DNA of 12,047 nucleotides from Natronohydrobacter sp. (GTDB lineage: Bacteria; Pseudomonadota; Alphaproteobacteria; Rhodobacterales; Rhodobacteraceae), in NCBI GenBank assembly GCA_007123015.1, contig SKSL01000165.1, positions 1-12,047 of the forward strand, given 5' to 3'. The notes under the pieces are model-generated. The model was not told the DNA's origin. It did not search any database and saw nothing but the letters and a program-made list of their open reading frames with translations. The position numbers and the translations under genes are program-made. Of the stretch, positions 1 to 7,113 are shown piece by piece; the first letter of the stretch is position 1; every line of letters starts with the position of its first letter.

Positions 1-32
1 CGGCGATCGAGACATTGGAAAGGAATGCCTGA
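1..32 (+). CDS. C-terminal end of upstream gene, probably the Mla-type ABC transporter ATPase (partial)
   Basis: In the frame starting at base 3 the codons read AIETLERNA and stop at TGA (30-32), three bases before the ATG of the MCE-domain gene. Only nine residues are visible, too few to identify a family from sequence. In Mla-type operons the permease and ATPase genes normally precede the MCE subunit, so the ATPase is the likely identity; this is inference from gene order. The close spacing suggests co-translation with the next gene. Confidence 0.4.
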   Translation, partial: AIETLERNA

Positions 33-35
33 GGC

Positions 36-1748
36 ATGGAAACCAAGGCAAATTACACGCTGATCGGGGTCTTTGCCGCGCTGGGTTTTCTGGGCGTGAT
101 GGGCTTCTTTCTGGCCTTTGGGAAAATCCAGTTCGACCGGCAATTCGCCTATTACGAGGTGCGCTTTGACTCGGTCTCGGGTCTGTCGCGGGCCGCGGAT
201 GTGCGCTTTGCGGGGCTCCAGGTGGGCCAAGTGACCGATGTGCAGCTCGCACCCGACGGGGACGGGACAGTACTGGTGCGCCTCGAAGTGGATCGCGATA
301 CCCCTGTGCGCGCCGATTCCGTGGCAACTGTCGACAGCTCCGGGATTACCGGCGTTTCATTTGTGGCAATATCTCCCGGCAGTCTTGATGCCGAGCTGAT
401 CAATGACCGCACCGATGTCCCGCAGCTCGAGGCCGGACGCTCGACCATTGCGTCCTTGACCGAAGGCGCGCCGCGCGTGCTGGATGAAACCTTGCGTGTG
501 CTTGAGCAGGTCAACCAGCTTCTGGGCGAGGAAAACCAGAACAAGGTGACGCAAATCCTGCTGAATGTCGAACAATCCACTGGCGAATTCACCCGCGCGC
601 TGGATAGTTTTGCAAGCTTCACCGATACGATCTCGACGGCGACCGAAACTTTCGCCGAGTTCAGTGACAATCTGACCCCGATCCTGTTGCAGGCAGAAAA
701 GACAGTCGAGAGCCTGCAATTCGCCATTGATGAATTTGCATTGCTGGCAACCGAATCGCGCATCACCTTCGAGACCGGGACAGCCACCTTGCAGACGGTC
801 GATGATTTCGTGGCCCAGGACATGACCGAGATGGTCACGCAGCTGCGCGCCGCCGCAGATCAGGTCAGCGCCGAGATCACGGACCTCTCGCGCGAGGCGC
901 AGGTGACATTCGCCGAATTTTCGCGCACAGGCGCTGCGGCGACCGAGCGCATCGAGGCGCTCGACCCCGCCCTTGCGCGCGTCGAGCCGCTTCTGGCGCG
1001 GGCCGACACAGCGCTCGAAGCGCTGGAAGAAATGTCGCGCAATGTCGATGCGCTGGTTTCGGGCGATGGGGCACTGCTGGTCGCGGAAGCGCGCGAAATG
1101 GTGCAATCAGCGACTGTGGCCACGCGCAGCATTGCCGATGTGGCCGAGAATGATCTGCCTGCGATCATGACCGATGTGCGCGATGCCACAGCTGATATCC
1201 GCCGCGTGGTCGCCACAGTCGGGGCCGATATGGAGCAAGTCTCGGGTCGGATCGAGGCGCTGTCGGATAGCGGTGTGCAAACGCTTGCTCAGGTGACCGA
1301 AACCTTCGCCAATGCCAATGTGACGCTTGACGCGATCAATCGCGCGCTTGCCACCAGCGAGGGCGCGATTCAGGCTGCCGAGCGTGCCTTTATCGGCGCT
1401 GATCGTGTGATCAACGAGGACATCGGCCAGATCACGGCGGATCTGCGCGATGTTCTGGGCCGACTGGGGCGCGCAGTGGACTCGGTTTCGGCCGATATTC
1501 CGGAAGTAACGGCAGATCTGCGCCGCACCGCCGAAACCGCCGCGCGTGCCTTCGACGATCTGGGCCGGATGGTGCGTGACAGTTCCGGACCTGTGCGCGA
1601 TTTCACCACATCCGGCCTGCCCAATATCACCCAGCTTGCCCGCGAGACGCGCGGTCTGATCACCAATCTGGACCGCCTGACGCGCCAGATCGAACGTGAC
1701 CCTGCGCGTTTCCTGCTCAATCGCCAGACACCGGAGTTCAGAAGATGA
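36..1748 (+). CDS. MCE (MlaD) domain protein with very long helical C-terminus
   Basis: Probable substrate-channel subunit of an ABC-type phospholipid transport system, anchored in the inner membrane and projecting into the periplasm. A short N-terminus leads into one hydrophobic helix (about residues 7-28), then a single MCE/MlaD domain (about 39-116, with the family-typical VRFAGLQVGQV and a hydrophobic strand near VSFVAISPG). The remaining 450 or so residues are Ala-, Asp-, Glu- and Arg-rich and look almost wholly helical. They contain a degenerate repeat of the form D-L/I-P-x-I/V-x-x-D-L/V-R starting near residues 373, 462, 487 and 527. E. coli MlaD is only about 183 residues, so 570 is long and closer to PqiB- or Mce-type proteins with extended helical barrels. 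A weak AAGGA lies 11 bases before the ATG. The gene overlaps the downstream lipoprotein gene by ATGA. Family assignment is firm; the substrate is inferred. Confidence 0.9.
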   Translation: METKANYTLIGVFAALGFLGVMGFFLAFGKIQFDRQFAYYEVRFDSVSGLSRAADVRFAGLQVGQVTDVQLAPDGDGTVLVRLEVDRDTPVRADSVATVDSSGITGVSFVAISPGSLDAELINDRTDVPQLEAGRSTIASLTEGAPRVLDETLRVLEQVNQLLGEENQNKVTQILLNVEQSTGEFTRALDSFASFTDTISTATETFAEFSDNLTPILLQAEKTVESLQFAIDEFALLATESRITFETGTATLQTVDDFVAQDMTEMVTQLRAAADQVSAEITDLSREAQVTFAEFSRTGAAATERIEALDPALARVEPLLARADTALEALEEMSRNVDALVSGDGALLVAEAREMVQSATVATRSIADVAENDLPAIMTDVRDATADIRRVVATVGADMEQVSGRIEALSDSGVQTLAQVTETFANANVTLDAINRALATSEGAIQAAERAFIGADRVINEDIGQITADLRDVLGRLGRAVDSVSADIPEVTADLRRTAETAARAFDDLGRMVRDSSGPVRDFTTSGLPNITQLARETRGLITNLDRLTRQIERDPARFLLNRQTPEFRR

Positions 1749-2383
1749 CCTTTCCCAGACGCAACTTTCTGGCCGGGGTGGGGGCTGTGTCACTGCTCTC
1801 TGGTTGTGGGGCCTTGTCCGCGATTGGTGACGCGACCACGCCGCTTGACGCCTATGAGCTGCGCGCGCCGGATTTGCCGCAAGCCGGGCGCTCTCTCGCC
1901 CGTTCGCTCAGCATCGAGACGCCGACCACCTCGGGGGCGCTGAATGTCGACCGCATCCTGATCCGGCCCAATGCTCTGCAATCGCTTTACCTGCCCGGCG
2001 CGCGCTGGTCGGATGATGCACCGCTGATGTATCAGACAGTGATGCTGCGCGCCTTCGAGGATACAGGCGCGCTGGCCTATGTCGGGCGCAGACCCTTGGG
2101 CACCACGGGCGACTTCGCGCTGATCTCCGAGATCACGGATTTTCAGGCGGAACTTTCCGAAGACGGCAACAGTGCGGTCGCCCGTATCCGCTTGGTCGCC
2201 CGGATCGTGCGCGAAGCGGATGCGCGCGTGCTGTCGCGGCGCAGCTTTCAGGCGATTGCGCCCGTGGCCTCGACCGACACGCTGGAGATCGTGCAGGCGT
2301 TCAAACAGGCATCCGATGAAGTGCTGAACGATCTGGTGCGCTGGGGGCTGCAGGTGATGGGGGTGCGATTGCCTGTGGCATAG
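1745..2383 (+). CDS. ABC-type transport auxiliary lipoprotein (PqiC-like)
   Basis: Likely partner lipoprotein of the preceding MCE transporter, comparable to PqiC, which sits at the outer membrane and is thought to dock the MCE tunnel. The N-terminus PRRNFLAGVGAVSLLSGC combines a twin-arginine-like stretch (R5-R6-N-F-L), a hydrophobic core and a lipobox with the acylated cysteine at position 21. The body carries family-like features: an early YELRAP, then SIETPTTSGALNVDRILIRP, LPGARWSDDAPLMYQTVMLRAFED, and a C-terminal Ser/Thr-then-helix region ending at 212 residues, a usual size for the family. The start ATG lies inside the stop of the MCE gene (ATGA, 1745-1748), so translation is probably coupled. 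The precise Pfam name (ABC-type transport auxiliary lipoprotein component) is given from memory. Confidence 0.82.
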   Translation: MTFPRRNFLAGVGAVSLLSGCGALSAIGDATTPLDAYELRAPDLPQAGRSLARSLSIETPTTSGALNVDRILIRPNALQSLYLPGARWSDDAPLMYQTVMLRAFEDTGALAYVGRRPLGTTGDFALISEITDFQAELSEDGNSAVARIRLVARIVREADARVLSRRSFQAIAPVASTDTLEIVQAFKQASDEVLNDLVRWGLQVMGVRLPVA

Positions 2384-2390
2384 GACGTGT

Positions 2391-2455
2391 TGCAGCTCTT
2401 CGTGGGGCTCTGCCGTCGCCATTGTCGCTTGAACCAATGGCGCAACCATGGCGAC
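2391..2455 (+). promoter_or_regulatory. Spacer with competing hairpins between lipoprotein and DedA genes
   Basis: Three pairings are visible. AGCTC (2393-2397) can pair with GGGCT around a short loop. CGCCATTG (2417-2424) pairs perfectly with CAATGGCG (2435-2442) across a 10-base loop. GTCGCCAT (2415-2422) pairs perfectly with ATGGCGAC (2448-2455). The last two share most of their 5' arm and so exclude each other. There is no clean T-run, although GATATTTT follows a few bases later, so this may be a weak terminator of the lipid-transport operon or an attenuator for the next gene. The pairings are seen; the role is inferred. Confidence 0.5.
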
Positions 2456-2493
2456 CTATGGGATATTTTGGCAATAATGAAAGAGATTAGAGT

Positions 2494-3072
2494 GTGATTC
2501 GCGGTCTTTATGATTGGACGCTGTCCTTGGCGCGGCATAGGCATGCGCTTTGGGCCCTGGCTTTCGTAGCTTTCATCGAAAGCTCGGTCTTTCCGATCCC
2601 CCCCGATGTGCTGATGATCGCAATGATCGTGGCGCAGCCTTCGCGCGCTTTCGTGATCGCGGCTGTGGCGACTGTCGCCTCTGTCGCGGGCGGATTGCTC
2701 GGTTACTGGATCGGTTATGGCGCATTCGAGACCATCGGTCGGCCCGTGCTCGAATTCTACGGCAAGGATGCCTATTTCGCCGAGTTTCAGGCGCGATACA
2801 ACGAATGGGGTGCCTGGGCCGTACTGATCGCGGGTGTGACACCGTTTCCATACAAAGTGATCACCATCCTCTCAGGCGTCACGGGCCTGTCGCTGGGGGT
2901 GTTCCTGATCGCCTCATTGATCGCGCGGGCCTTCCGGTTTTTCATCGTCGCGGCGCTGTTATGGAAATTCGGCGTACCGATTCGTGATTTCATCGAGGCC
3001 CGTCTGGGTCTTGTTTTCTCTGTGTTGATGGCGCTTTTGTTGGGCGGCTTCCTGGCAGTGAGGTTTTTGTGA
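2494..3072 (+). CDS. DedA/YqaA-family (VTT domain) inner-membrane protein
   Basis: Multi-spanning inner-membrane protein of the DedA (SNARE-associated/VTT) superfamily, whose members include undecaprenyl-phosphate and phospholipid flippases and proton-linked transporters. Diagnostic features are the re-entrant loop motif E29-S-S-V-F-P-I-P-P, the GxTPxP-like A-G-V-T-P-F-P-Y-K (113-121) followed by a Gly-rich hydrophobic segment, and the conserved arginines in A-R-A-F-R-F-F (R145, R148). The 192-residue length and lack of extra domains resemble the YqaA branch more than classical DedA (about 210-220). The start is GTG, preceded by AAGAG (2481-2485) at suitable spacing. The stop overlaps the dsbB ATG as TGATG, which implies coupled translation. 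The transported substrate cannot be told from sequence. Confidence 0.87.
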   Translation: MIRGLYDWTLSLARHRHALWALAFVAFIESSVFPIPPDVLMIAMIVAQPSRAFVIAAVATVASVAGGLLGYWIGYGAFETIGRPVLEFYGKDAYFAEFQARYNEWGAWAVLIAGVTPFPYKVITILSGVTGLSLGVFLIASLIARAFRFFIVAALLWKFGVPIRDFIEARLGLVFSVLMALLLGGFLAVRFL

Positions 3073-3524
3073 TGCAAAGGCAGGTGCAGCTTCTTGCACT
3101 GGCAGGGTCTGCCGGATTGTTGCTGGGGGCGCTGGCCTTTGAATATATCGGCGGTATGGCACCCTGTCCGCTGTGCATCTGGCAACGCTGGCCGCATGTT
3201 GTGGCGCTGCTTGGGGCGGGTGCACTGGTGCTGGCCAGTCCAATCTTTGCGCTGGTGGGCGCTTTGGGCGCGGCCACGTCGGGCGGGATCGCGGTTTATC
3301 ATACAGGCGTCGAGCGCAGATGGTGGTCCGGTCCCGAAAGTTGCGGGGCGCCCGATGTGTCCGGGCTGTCTGCCGATCAATTACTCGCACAGATCATGGA
3401 GGCCCCCGTCGTCCGCTGTGACGAGGTGCCCTGGGAATTGCTTGGCCTGTCCATGGCCAGCTGGAACGCTGTTGCATCTTTTGGCATCGCGGCCCTGTGG
3501 CTGGCCAGCCTGCGCCTGCGTTAA
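3072..3524 (+). CDS. dsbB: Disulfide bond formation protein B (DsbB)
   Basis: Inner-membrane quinone reductase that reoxidises periplasmic DsbA and so supplies disulfides to exported proteins. Numbered from the ATG at 3072, the first redox pair is C32-P-L-C35, followed by I-W-Q-R-W, where the Arg matches the quinone-proximal Arg of the family. The second periplasmic loop holds C91 (PESCGAP) and C116 (VVRCDEVPW). Four hydrophobic helices surround these loops, and 150 residues is the usual size for alphaproteobacterial DsbB. A GTG three bases upstream (3069) could also start the frame, but the ATG has better spacing from AGTGAGG and forms TGATG with the previous stop. DsbA is not in the window. 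The TAA overlaps the stop of the convergent usg gene. Confidence 0.93.
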   Translation: MQRQVQLLALAGSAGLLLGALAFEYIGGMAPCPLCIWQRWPHVVALLGAGALVLASPIFALVGALGAATSGGIAVYHTGVERRWWSGPESCGAPDVSGLSADQLLAQIMEAPVVRCDEVPWELLGLSMASWNAVASFGIAALWLASLRLR

Positions 3525-3820
3525 TGCAGCCGAAGGTCGCGCTTGCTGAACTTGCCGACCTCGAATTCCCCGACGACATTGCGCCATTCACTGGCCGCCA
3601 GCTGTTTGCGATGGGTGAAGCGGACAGAATGGAGCGGCCCGTCGATACTGTCCTGCCAGAATTCTATGAATTCGAACAGGCGTGGATAGTCAGGGGCCAG
3701 ATCATAGTCCTGCCAGACAAAGGTGTTCAGGACATGGATATGGTCCGGCATACGGTAGATCATTTCAGCCGTGGTCAGACCGTAACCTTTGAGCATGAGT
3801 TCAACAGCGCGTGTTTCCAT
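3521..3820 (-). CDS. usg: Usg-family protein
   Basis: Small soluble protein of the Usg-like family found across alphaproteobacteria; no biochemical role is established to my knowledge. The 99-residue product has recognisable conserved stretches: LMLKGYGLTTAEMIYRMPDH, TFVWQDYDLAPDYPRL, FEFIEFWQDSIDGPLHSVR and a basic C-terminus. The frame is open further upstream, but the ATG at 3820 is preceded by a strong AAAAGAGG Shine-Dalgarno six bases away, and residues before it look non-conserved and low in coding character. The gene converges on dsbB with its stop inside the dsbB stop (TTAA, 3521-3524). It is divergent from gyrA. The family call rests on remembered similarity and the adjacent stretches listed. 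Confidence 0.88.
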   Translation of the reverse strand: METRAVELMLKGYGLTTAEMIYRMPDHIHVLNTFVWQDYDLAPDYPRLFEFIEFWQDSIDGPLHSVRFTHRKQLAASEWRNVVGEFEVGKFSKRDLRLH

Positions 3821-3851
3821 ATGATACCTCTTTTCGCCCCTCCTTGTTTGA

Positions 3852-3880
3852 AATCTTGCCAGAGAAAAGATAATAATCAA
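3852..3880 (-). promoter_or_regulatory. Candidate promoter of usg
   Basis: On the minus strand TTGATT (3880-3875) is followed after exactly 17 bases by AAGATT (3857-3852), placing a start site near 3845 and a 25-base leader that contains the AAAAGAGG ribosome site of usg. The -35 is good and the -10 is poor, so this is a tentative call. The region is locally AT-rich, unlike the surrounding genes. Confidence 0.33.
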
Positions 3881-3893
3881 TAAAAACATGTTG

Positions 3894-3920
3894 TTGGCAG
3901 GGTGTGCTTCTGGCTGCCAA
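3894..3920. repeat. Inverted repeat in the usg-gyrA divergent region
   Basis: TTGGCAG (3894-3900) and CTGCCAA (3914-3920) form a perfect 7-base inverted repeat with a 13-base spacer. It lies upstream of gyrA and of the candidate usg promoter. It could be an operator or a transcribed stem-loop; no regulator can be named. The rest of 3821-4014 shows no gene, and I could not settle on a convincing gyrA promoter (TTGCGC at 3940 with ATAAGG at 3963 is the best pair seen). Confidence 0.4.
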
Positions 3921-4014
3921 GGGAAAGCGGGGCTGGGCATTGCGCCCTATATCGTGCATCTGATAAGGTGCCGGCAACCATATCTAGACCACACGACCAG
4001 CCTGCGAGGATGAC

Positions 4015-6741
4015 GTGAGCGACACCCCGGAACCCCCTGAAAACATGGATCAAATGCCGCCTTCCGGTCCATCTGTGTCGATCACGCAGGAAATGCGTGC
4101 GTCCTACCTCGATTACGCCATGAGCGTGATCGTCAGTCGCGCGATCCCGGATCTGCGTGATGGATTAAAACCTGTGCATAGGCGCATTCTGTATTCGATG
4201 CAGATGAACGGCTTCACGCATGACAAGCCCTATCGCAAATCCGCGCGTGTTGTGGGCGATGTGATCGGCAAATATCACCCGCACGGGGATTCGGCGGTCT
4301 ATGAGGCCCTTGTGCGCATGGCGCAGCCCTTTTCGATGTCTTTGAAGCTCCTCGACGGGCAGGGAAATTTCGGGTCCATGGATGGGGATAACGCAGCCGC
4401 GATGCGCTACACAGAAGTGCGCATGGACAAGTCCGCGAGTTTCCTTTTGGCCGATATCGACAAGAACACGGTCGATTTCCAGGACAATTATGACGGGCAG
4501 GATCGCGAACCGACAGTGCTGCCCGCGCGCTTCCCCAATATGCTGGTCAATGGCGCAGGCGGGATTGCCGTCGGGATGGCCACGAATATCCCGCCGCATA
4601 ATCTGGGCGAAGTGATCGATGCGACGCTGGCTCTGATCGAGAACCCGGATTTGACCAGTTCGGATCTGATGCATTTCGTGCCAGCGCCGGATTTTCCGAC
4701 GGGTGGTCTGATCCTCGGCCGTTCGGGCGCGCGCAAGGCCTATCTTGATGGGCGCGGCTCGGTCGTGGTCCGCGCGAAGACCCATATCGAAGAAATACGC
4801 AAGGACCGCTTTGCGATCATCGTCGACGAGATCCCGTATCAGGTGAACAAATCCACCATGGTCGAGAAGATCGCCGACACAGTGCGCGAGAAGAAGATCG
4901 AAGGGATCGCCTCGGTCGCAGATGAATCCGACCGCGTGGGCGTGCGGGTGGTGGTCGAGTTGAAGCGCGATGCCACGCCCGATGTGGTGCTGAACCAGCT
5001 GTTCCGTTTCACCCCGATGCAGGTGTCTTTCGGGTGCAACATGCTGGCGCTGAATGGCGGGCGGCCGGAACAACTCAGCCTGCGCGACTTCCTGAGCGCC
5101 TTCGTGGGCTTCCGCGAGGAAGTGGTCACACGGCGTACAGCGTTTGAATTGAACAAGGCGCGCGAGCGGTCCCATGTGCTTTGCGGTCTGGCTGTCGCTG
5201 TGTCCAATGTCGATGAGGTGGTGGCCACGATCCGCGCCTCGGCTGACCCGGCGGAAGCGCGTGAGCGGCTGATGACCCGGCGCTGGCCTGCGGCAGATAT
5301 CGCGGCCTATATTCGGCTGATCGACGATCCCAGCCATACGATGAATGACGACGGCACCTATAACCTGTCGGAAGTGCAGGCGCGCGCGATTCTGGACCTG
5401 CGGCTGCAGCGGCTGACCGCGATGGGGGTGAAGGAAGTCACTGATGAGCTGGAAGCCCTGGCTGCCAAGATCAAGGATTACCTGGATATCCTGCGCTCAC
5501 GTGCGCGGGTGATGGAGATCATCAGCACAGAGCTTGCCGAAGTGCGTGATCTTTTCGCTGTTCCGCGCCGAACCGAGATTGTCGATTGGGCAGGCGATCT
5601 GGAAGATGAAGACCTGATCGAGCGCGAGGATATGGTCGTCACCATCACAAGCGGTGGCTATATCAAGCGCACGCCCTTGCATGAATTCCGCGCGCAGCGT
5701 CGCGGTGGCAAGGGACTGTCGGGCATGGCCACCAAGGATGATGATGTCGTCACCTCGCTCTTTGTGGCCAATACCCATACGCAGCTTCTGTTCTTCACCA
5801 CTGACGGGATGGTTTACAAGCTCAAGACCTGGCGCCTGCCTCTGGCAGGGCGCAATGCGCGTGGCAAGGCGATGGTGAATATCCTGCCGATTGCCGCCGG
5901 GGTCAGCATTGCGGCGATCATGCCGGTGGAACGACCCGAGGAAGAATGGGAAAACCTGCAGATCGTCTTTGCCACCTCGCAAGGCGATGTGCGGCGTAAT
6001 GCGCTGTCGGATTTCACCAATGTCATGCGCAATGGCAAGATCGCGATGAAGCTTCCTGATGGGGTGACGCTGGTCAATGCGCGGATCTGTGATGAAAATG
6101 ACGATGTGATGCTGGTCACGTCGTCGGGGCGGGCGATTCGCTTCCCCACCACGGATGTGCGCGTCTTCAAGGGACGCGATTCTACAGGTGTGCGCGGCGT
6201 GCGGCTGGGTGAGGGGGACCGGGTGGTCTCGATGGCGGTGATCCGGCATTTTGAAACCACCCCGGAAGAGCGTGAGGCGTTTATCCGCCAGCGCCGCCTG
6301 ATTGCCGGTGTGATCGAGGATGAGACCGAAGAAGCGGGCGATGAATCTGTCGAGGCTGGCCAGCTGTCGCCAGAGCGTTATGCCGAGATGTCGGCCGCCG
6401 AAGACCTGCTGCTGACGATCACAGCGGGGGGCTTGGGCAAGCTGACCTCCAGCCATGATTACCGCATCACGGCGCGCGGTGGGCAAGGCGTCGCGGCGAC
6501 CGACAAGCAGATGCGCGGGGGCGCGTTGGTGGCGCTTTTCCCGGTCGAGATGAGCGATCAGGTGATGCTGGTCACATCTGGCGGGCAATCGATCAGGGTG
6601 CCAGTCGAGGGCATTCGATTCCTGCGGCGCATGGGCGGCGGTGTGCGTGTGTTCAACATGAACGGATCGAGTGAGCAGGTCGTCTCGGTCGCACGCATTG
6701 CCGAAGCGGGGGATGCAGATGTAGCAGCCGATGAGGCATGA
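4015..6741 (+). CDS. gyrA: DNA gyrase subunit A
   Basis: Breakage-reunion subunit of DNA gyrase, which forms an A2B2 complex with GyrB and introduces negative supercoils using ATP. The N-terminal domain contains the quinolone-determining region GDVIGKYHPHGDSAVYEA and the active-site tyrosine Y132 in AAMRYTE (E. coli Y122). S93 and E97 correspond to E. coli S83 and D87. The GyrA box Q-R-R-G-G-K-G at 561-567 separates gyrase from topoisomerase IV ParC, and the C-terminal blades follow. An acidic insert rich in Glu (about 766-800) lies inside the C-terminal domain and accounts for some of the extra length over E. coli (875). The start is GTG with GAGGA four bases upstream; an ATG at 4010 is out of frame. 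The stop overlaps the next gene as ATGA. Confidence 0.98.
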   Translation: MSDTPEPPENMDQMPPSGPSVSITQEMRASYLDYAMSVIVSRAIPDLRDGLKPVHRRILYSMQMNGFTHDKPYRKSARVVGDVIGKYHPHGDSAVYEALVRMAQPFSMSLKLLDGQGNFGSMDGDNAAAMRYTEVRMDKSASFLLADIDKNTVDFQDNYDGQDREPTVLPARFPNMLVNGAGGIAVGMATNIPPHNLGEVIDATLALIENPDLTSSDLMHFVPAPDFPTGGLILGRSGARKAYLDGRGSVVVRAKTHIEEIRKDRFAIIVDEIPYQVNKSTMVEKIADTVREKKIEGIASVADESDRVGVRVVVELKRDATPDVVLNQLFRFTPMQVSFGCNMLALNGGRPEQLSLRDFLSAFVGFREEVVTRRTAFELNKARERSHVLCGLAVAVSNVDEVVATIRASADPAEARERLMTRRWPAADIAAYIRLIDDPSHTMNDDGTYNLSEVQARAILDLRLQRLTAMGVKEVTDELEALAAKIKDYLDILRSRARVMEIISTELAEVRDLFAVPRRTEIVDWAGDLEDEDLIEREDMVVTITSGGYIKRTPLHEFRAQRRGGKGLSGMATKDDDVVTSLFVANTHTQLLFFTTDGMVYKLKTWRLPLAGRNARGKAMVNILPIAAGVSIAAIMPVERPEEEWENLQIVFATSQGDVRRNALSDFTNVMRNGKIAMKLPDGVTLVNARICDENDDVMLVTSSGRAIRFPTTDVRVFKGRDSTGVRGVRLGEGDRVVSMAVIRHFETTPEEREAFIRQRRLIAGVIEDETEEAGDESVEAGQLSPERYAEMSAAEDLLLTITAGGLGKLTSSHDYRITARGGQGVAATDKQMRGGALVALFPVEMSDQVMLVTSGGQSIRVPVEGIRFLRRMGGGVRVFNMNGSSEQVVSVARIAEAGDADVAADEA

Positions 6742-7058
6742 GTGAGGCGCGGCTGCACGCAGTGCTGGCGCGATATGTGCGCGAGCGCCGCACGCTGACC
6801 TATGGGGCACTGGCAGCCGAGATCGGCCTTGATGGGGCTGGGCGGATCCAGCGTGTGACCTCTATGCTTGAACGCATGATGGAAGAAGACACTGCGCTGC
6901 GGCGCCCGCTGCGCGCCGCAGTTGTGCTGAGCAGGCGCTCCTACGGATTGCCCGCGCGCGGTTTTTTCGAGAAAGCGACCGAACTCGGCCATGAAATTGA
7001 AGATCCGGCCGCATTTCACGCAGCACAGCTTTCGGCGCTTTTTGCCATGGCAGACTAA
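6738..7058 (+). CDS. Uncharacterised 106-residue protein coupled to gyrA
   Basis: I do not recognise a named family. The protein starts with a basic helix (MSEARLHAVLARYVRERRTL), then TYGALAAEIGL, a pattern like the winged-helix DNA-binding segment of alkyltransferase-like proteins and similar small wHTH proteins. A helix (RVTSMLERMMEED) and a strand-turn segment AAVVLSRRSYGLPARGFFEKATELGH follow. The last part resembles the 'LVVN..TGLPG.GFF..A...G' ending seen in some small winged-helix proteins, but it has no PCHR active-site cysteine. The ATG overlaps the gyrA stop (ATGA, 6738-6741) and GAGG lies two to five bases before it, so expression should depend on gyrA translation. A DNA-binding role is inference only. 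Confidence 0.75.
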   Translation: MSEARLHAVLARYVRERRTLTYGALAAEIGLDGAGRIQRVTSMLERMMEEDTALRRPLRAAVVLSRRSYGLPARGFFEKATELGHEIEDPAAFHAAQLSALFAMAD

Positions 7059-7080
7059 CGATTCGGCAAGGTTTGTATGC

Positions 7081-7094
7081 GAGCCTTCAGGCTC
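7081..7094. other. Small hairpin between the gyrA operon and the next gene
   Basis: GAGCC (7081-7085), loop TTCA, GGCTC (7090-7094) form a perfect five-base stem; TG/CA pairs flank it after one mismatch. It lies 20 bases before the ATG at 7114 and is not followed by a T-run. It could be a weak terminator for the gyrA unit or a 5' leader structure of the following gene. Confidence 0.3.
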
Positions 7095-7113
7095 ACATTG
7101 TCTGGGGCCACGC

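Noticed and set aside
152..838. Long minus-strand open frames (152-838, 357-1106, 860-1216, 1107-1793) opposite the MCE gene
   Set aside because: Antisense shadows of a GC-rich gene: Ser/Arg- or Arg/His-rich composition, no family features, no ribosome sites.
4165..5337. Long minus-strand frames across gyrA (4165-5337, 5497-6810, 5814-6260)
   Set aside because: Opposite an unmistakable gyrA; residue composition is typical of reverse-frame translation.
4015..6741. ParC (topoisomerase IV) as an alternative to GyrA
   Set aside because: The intact GyrA box QRRGGKG at 561-567 and the full C-terminal domain indicate gyrase, despite the ParC-like YEA near the active site.
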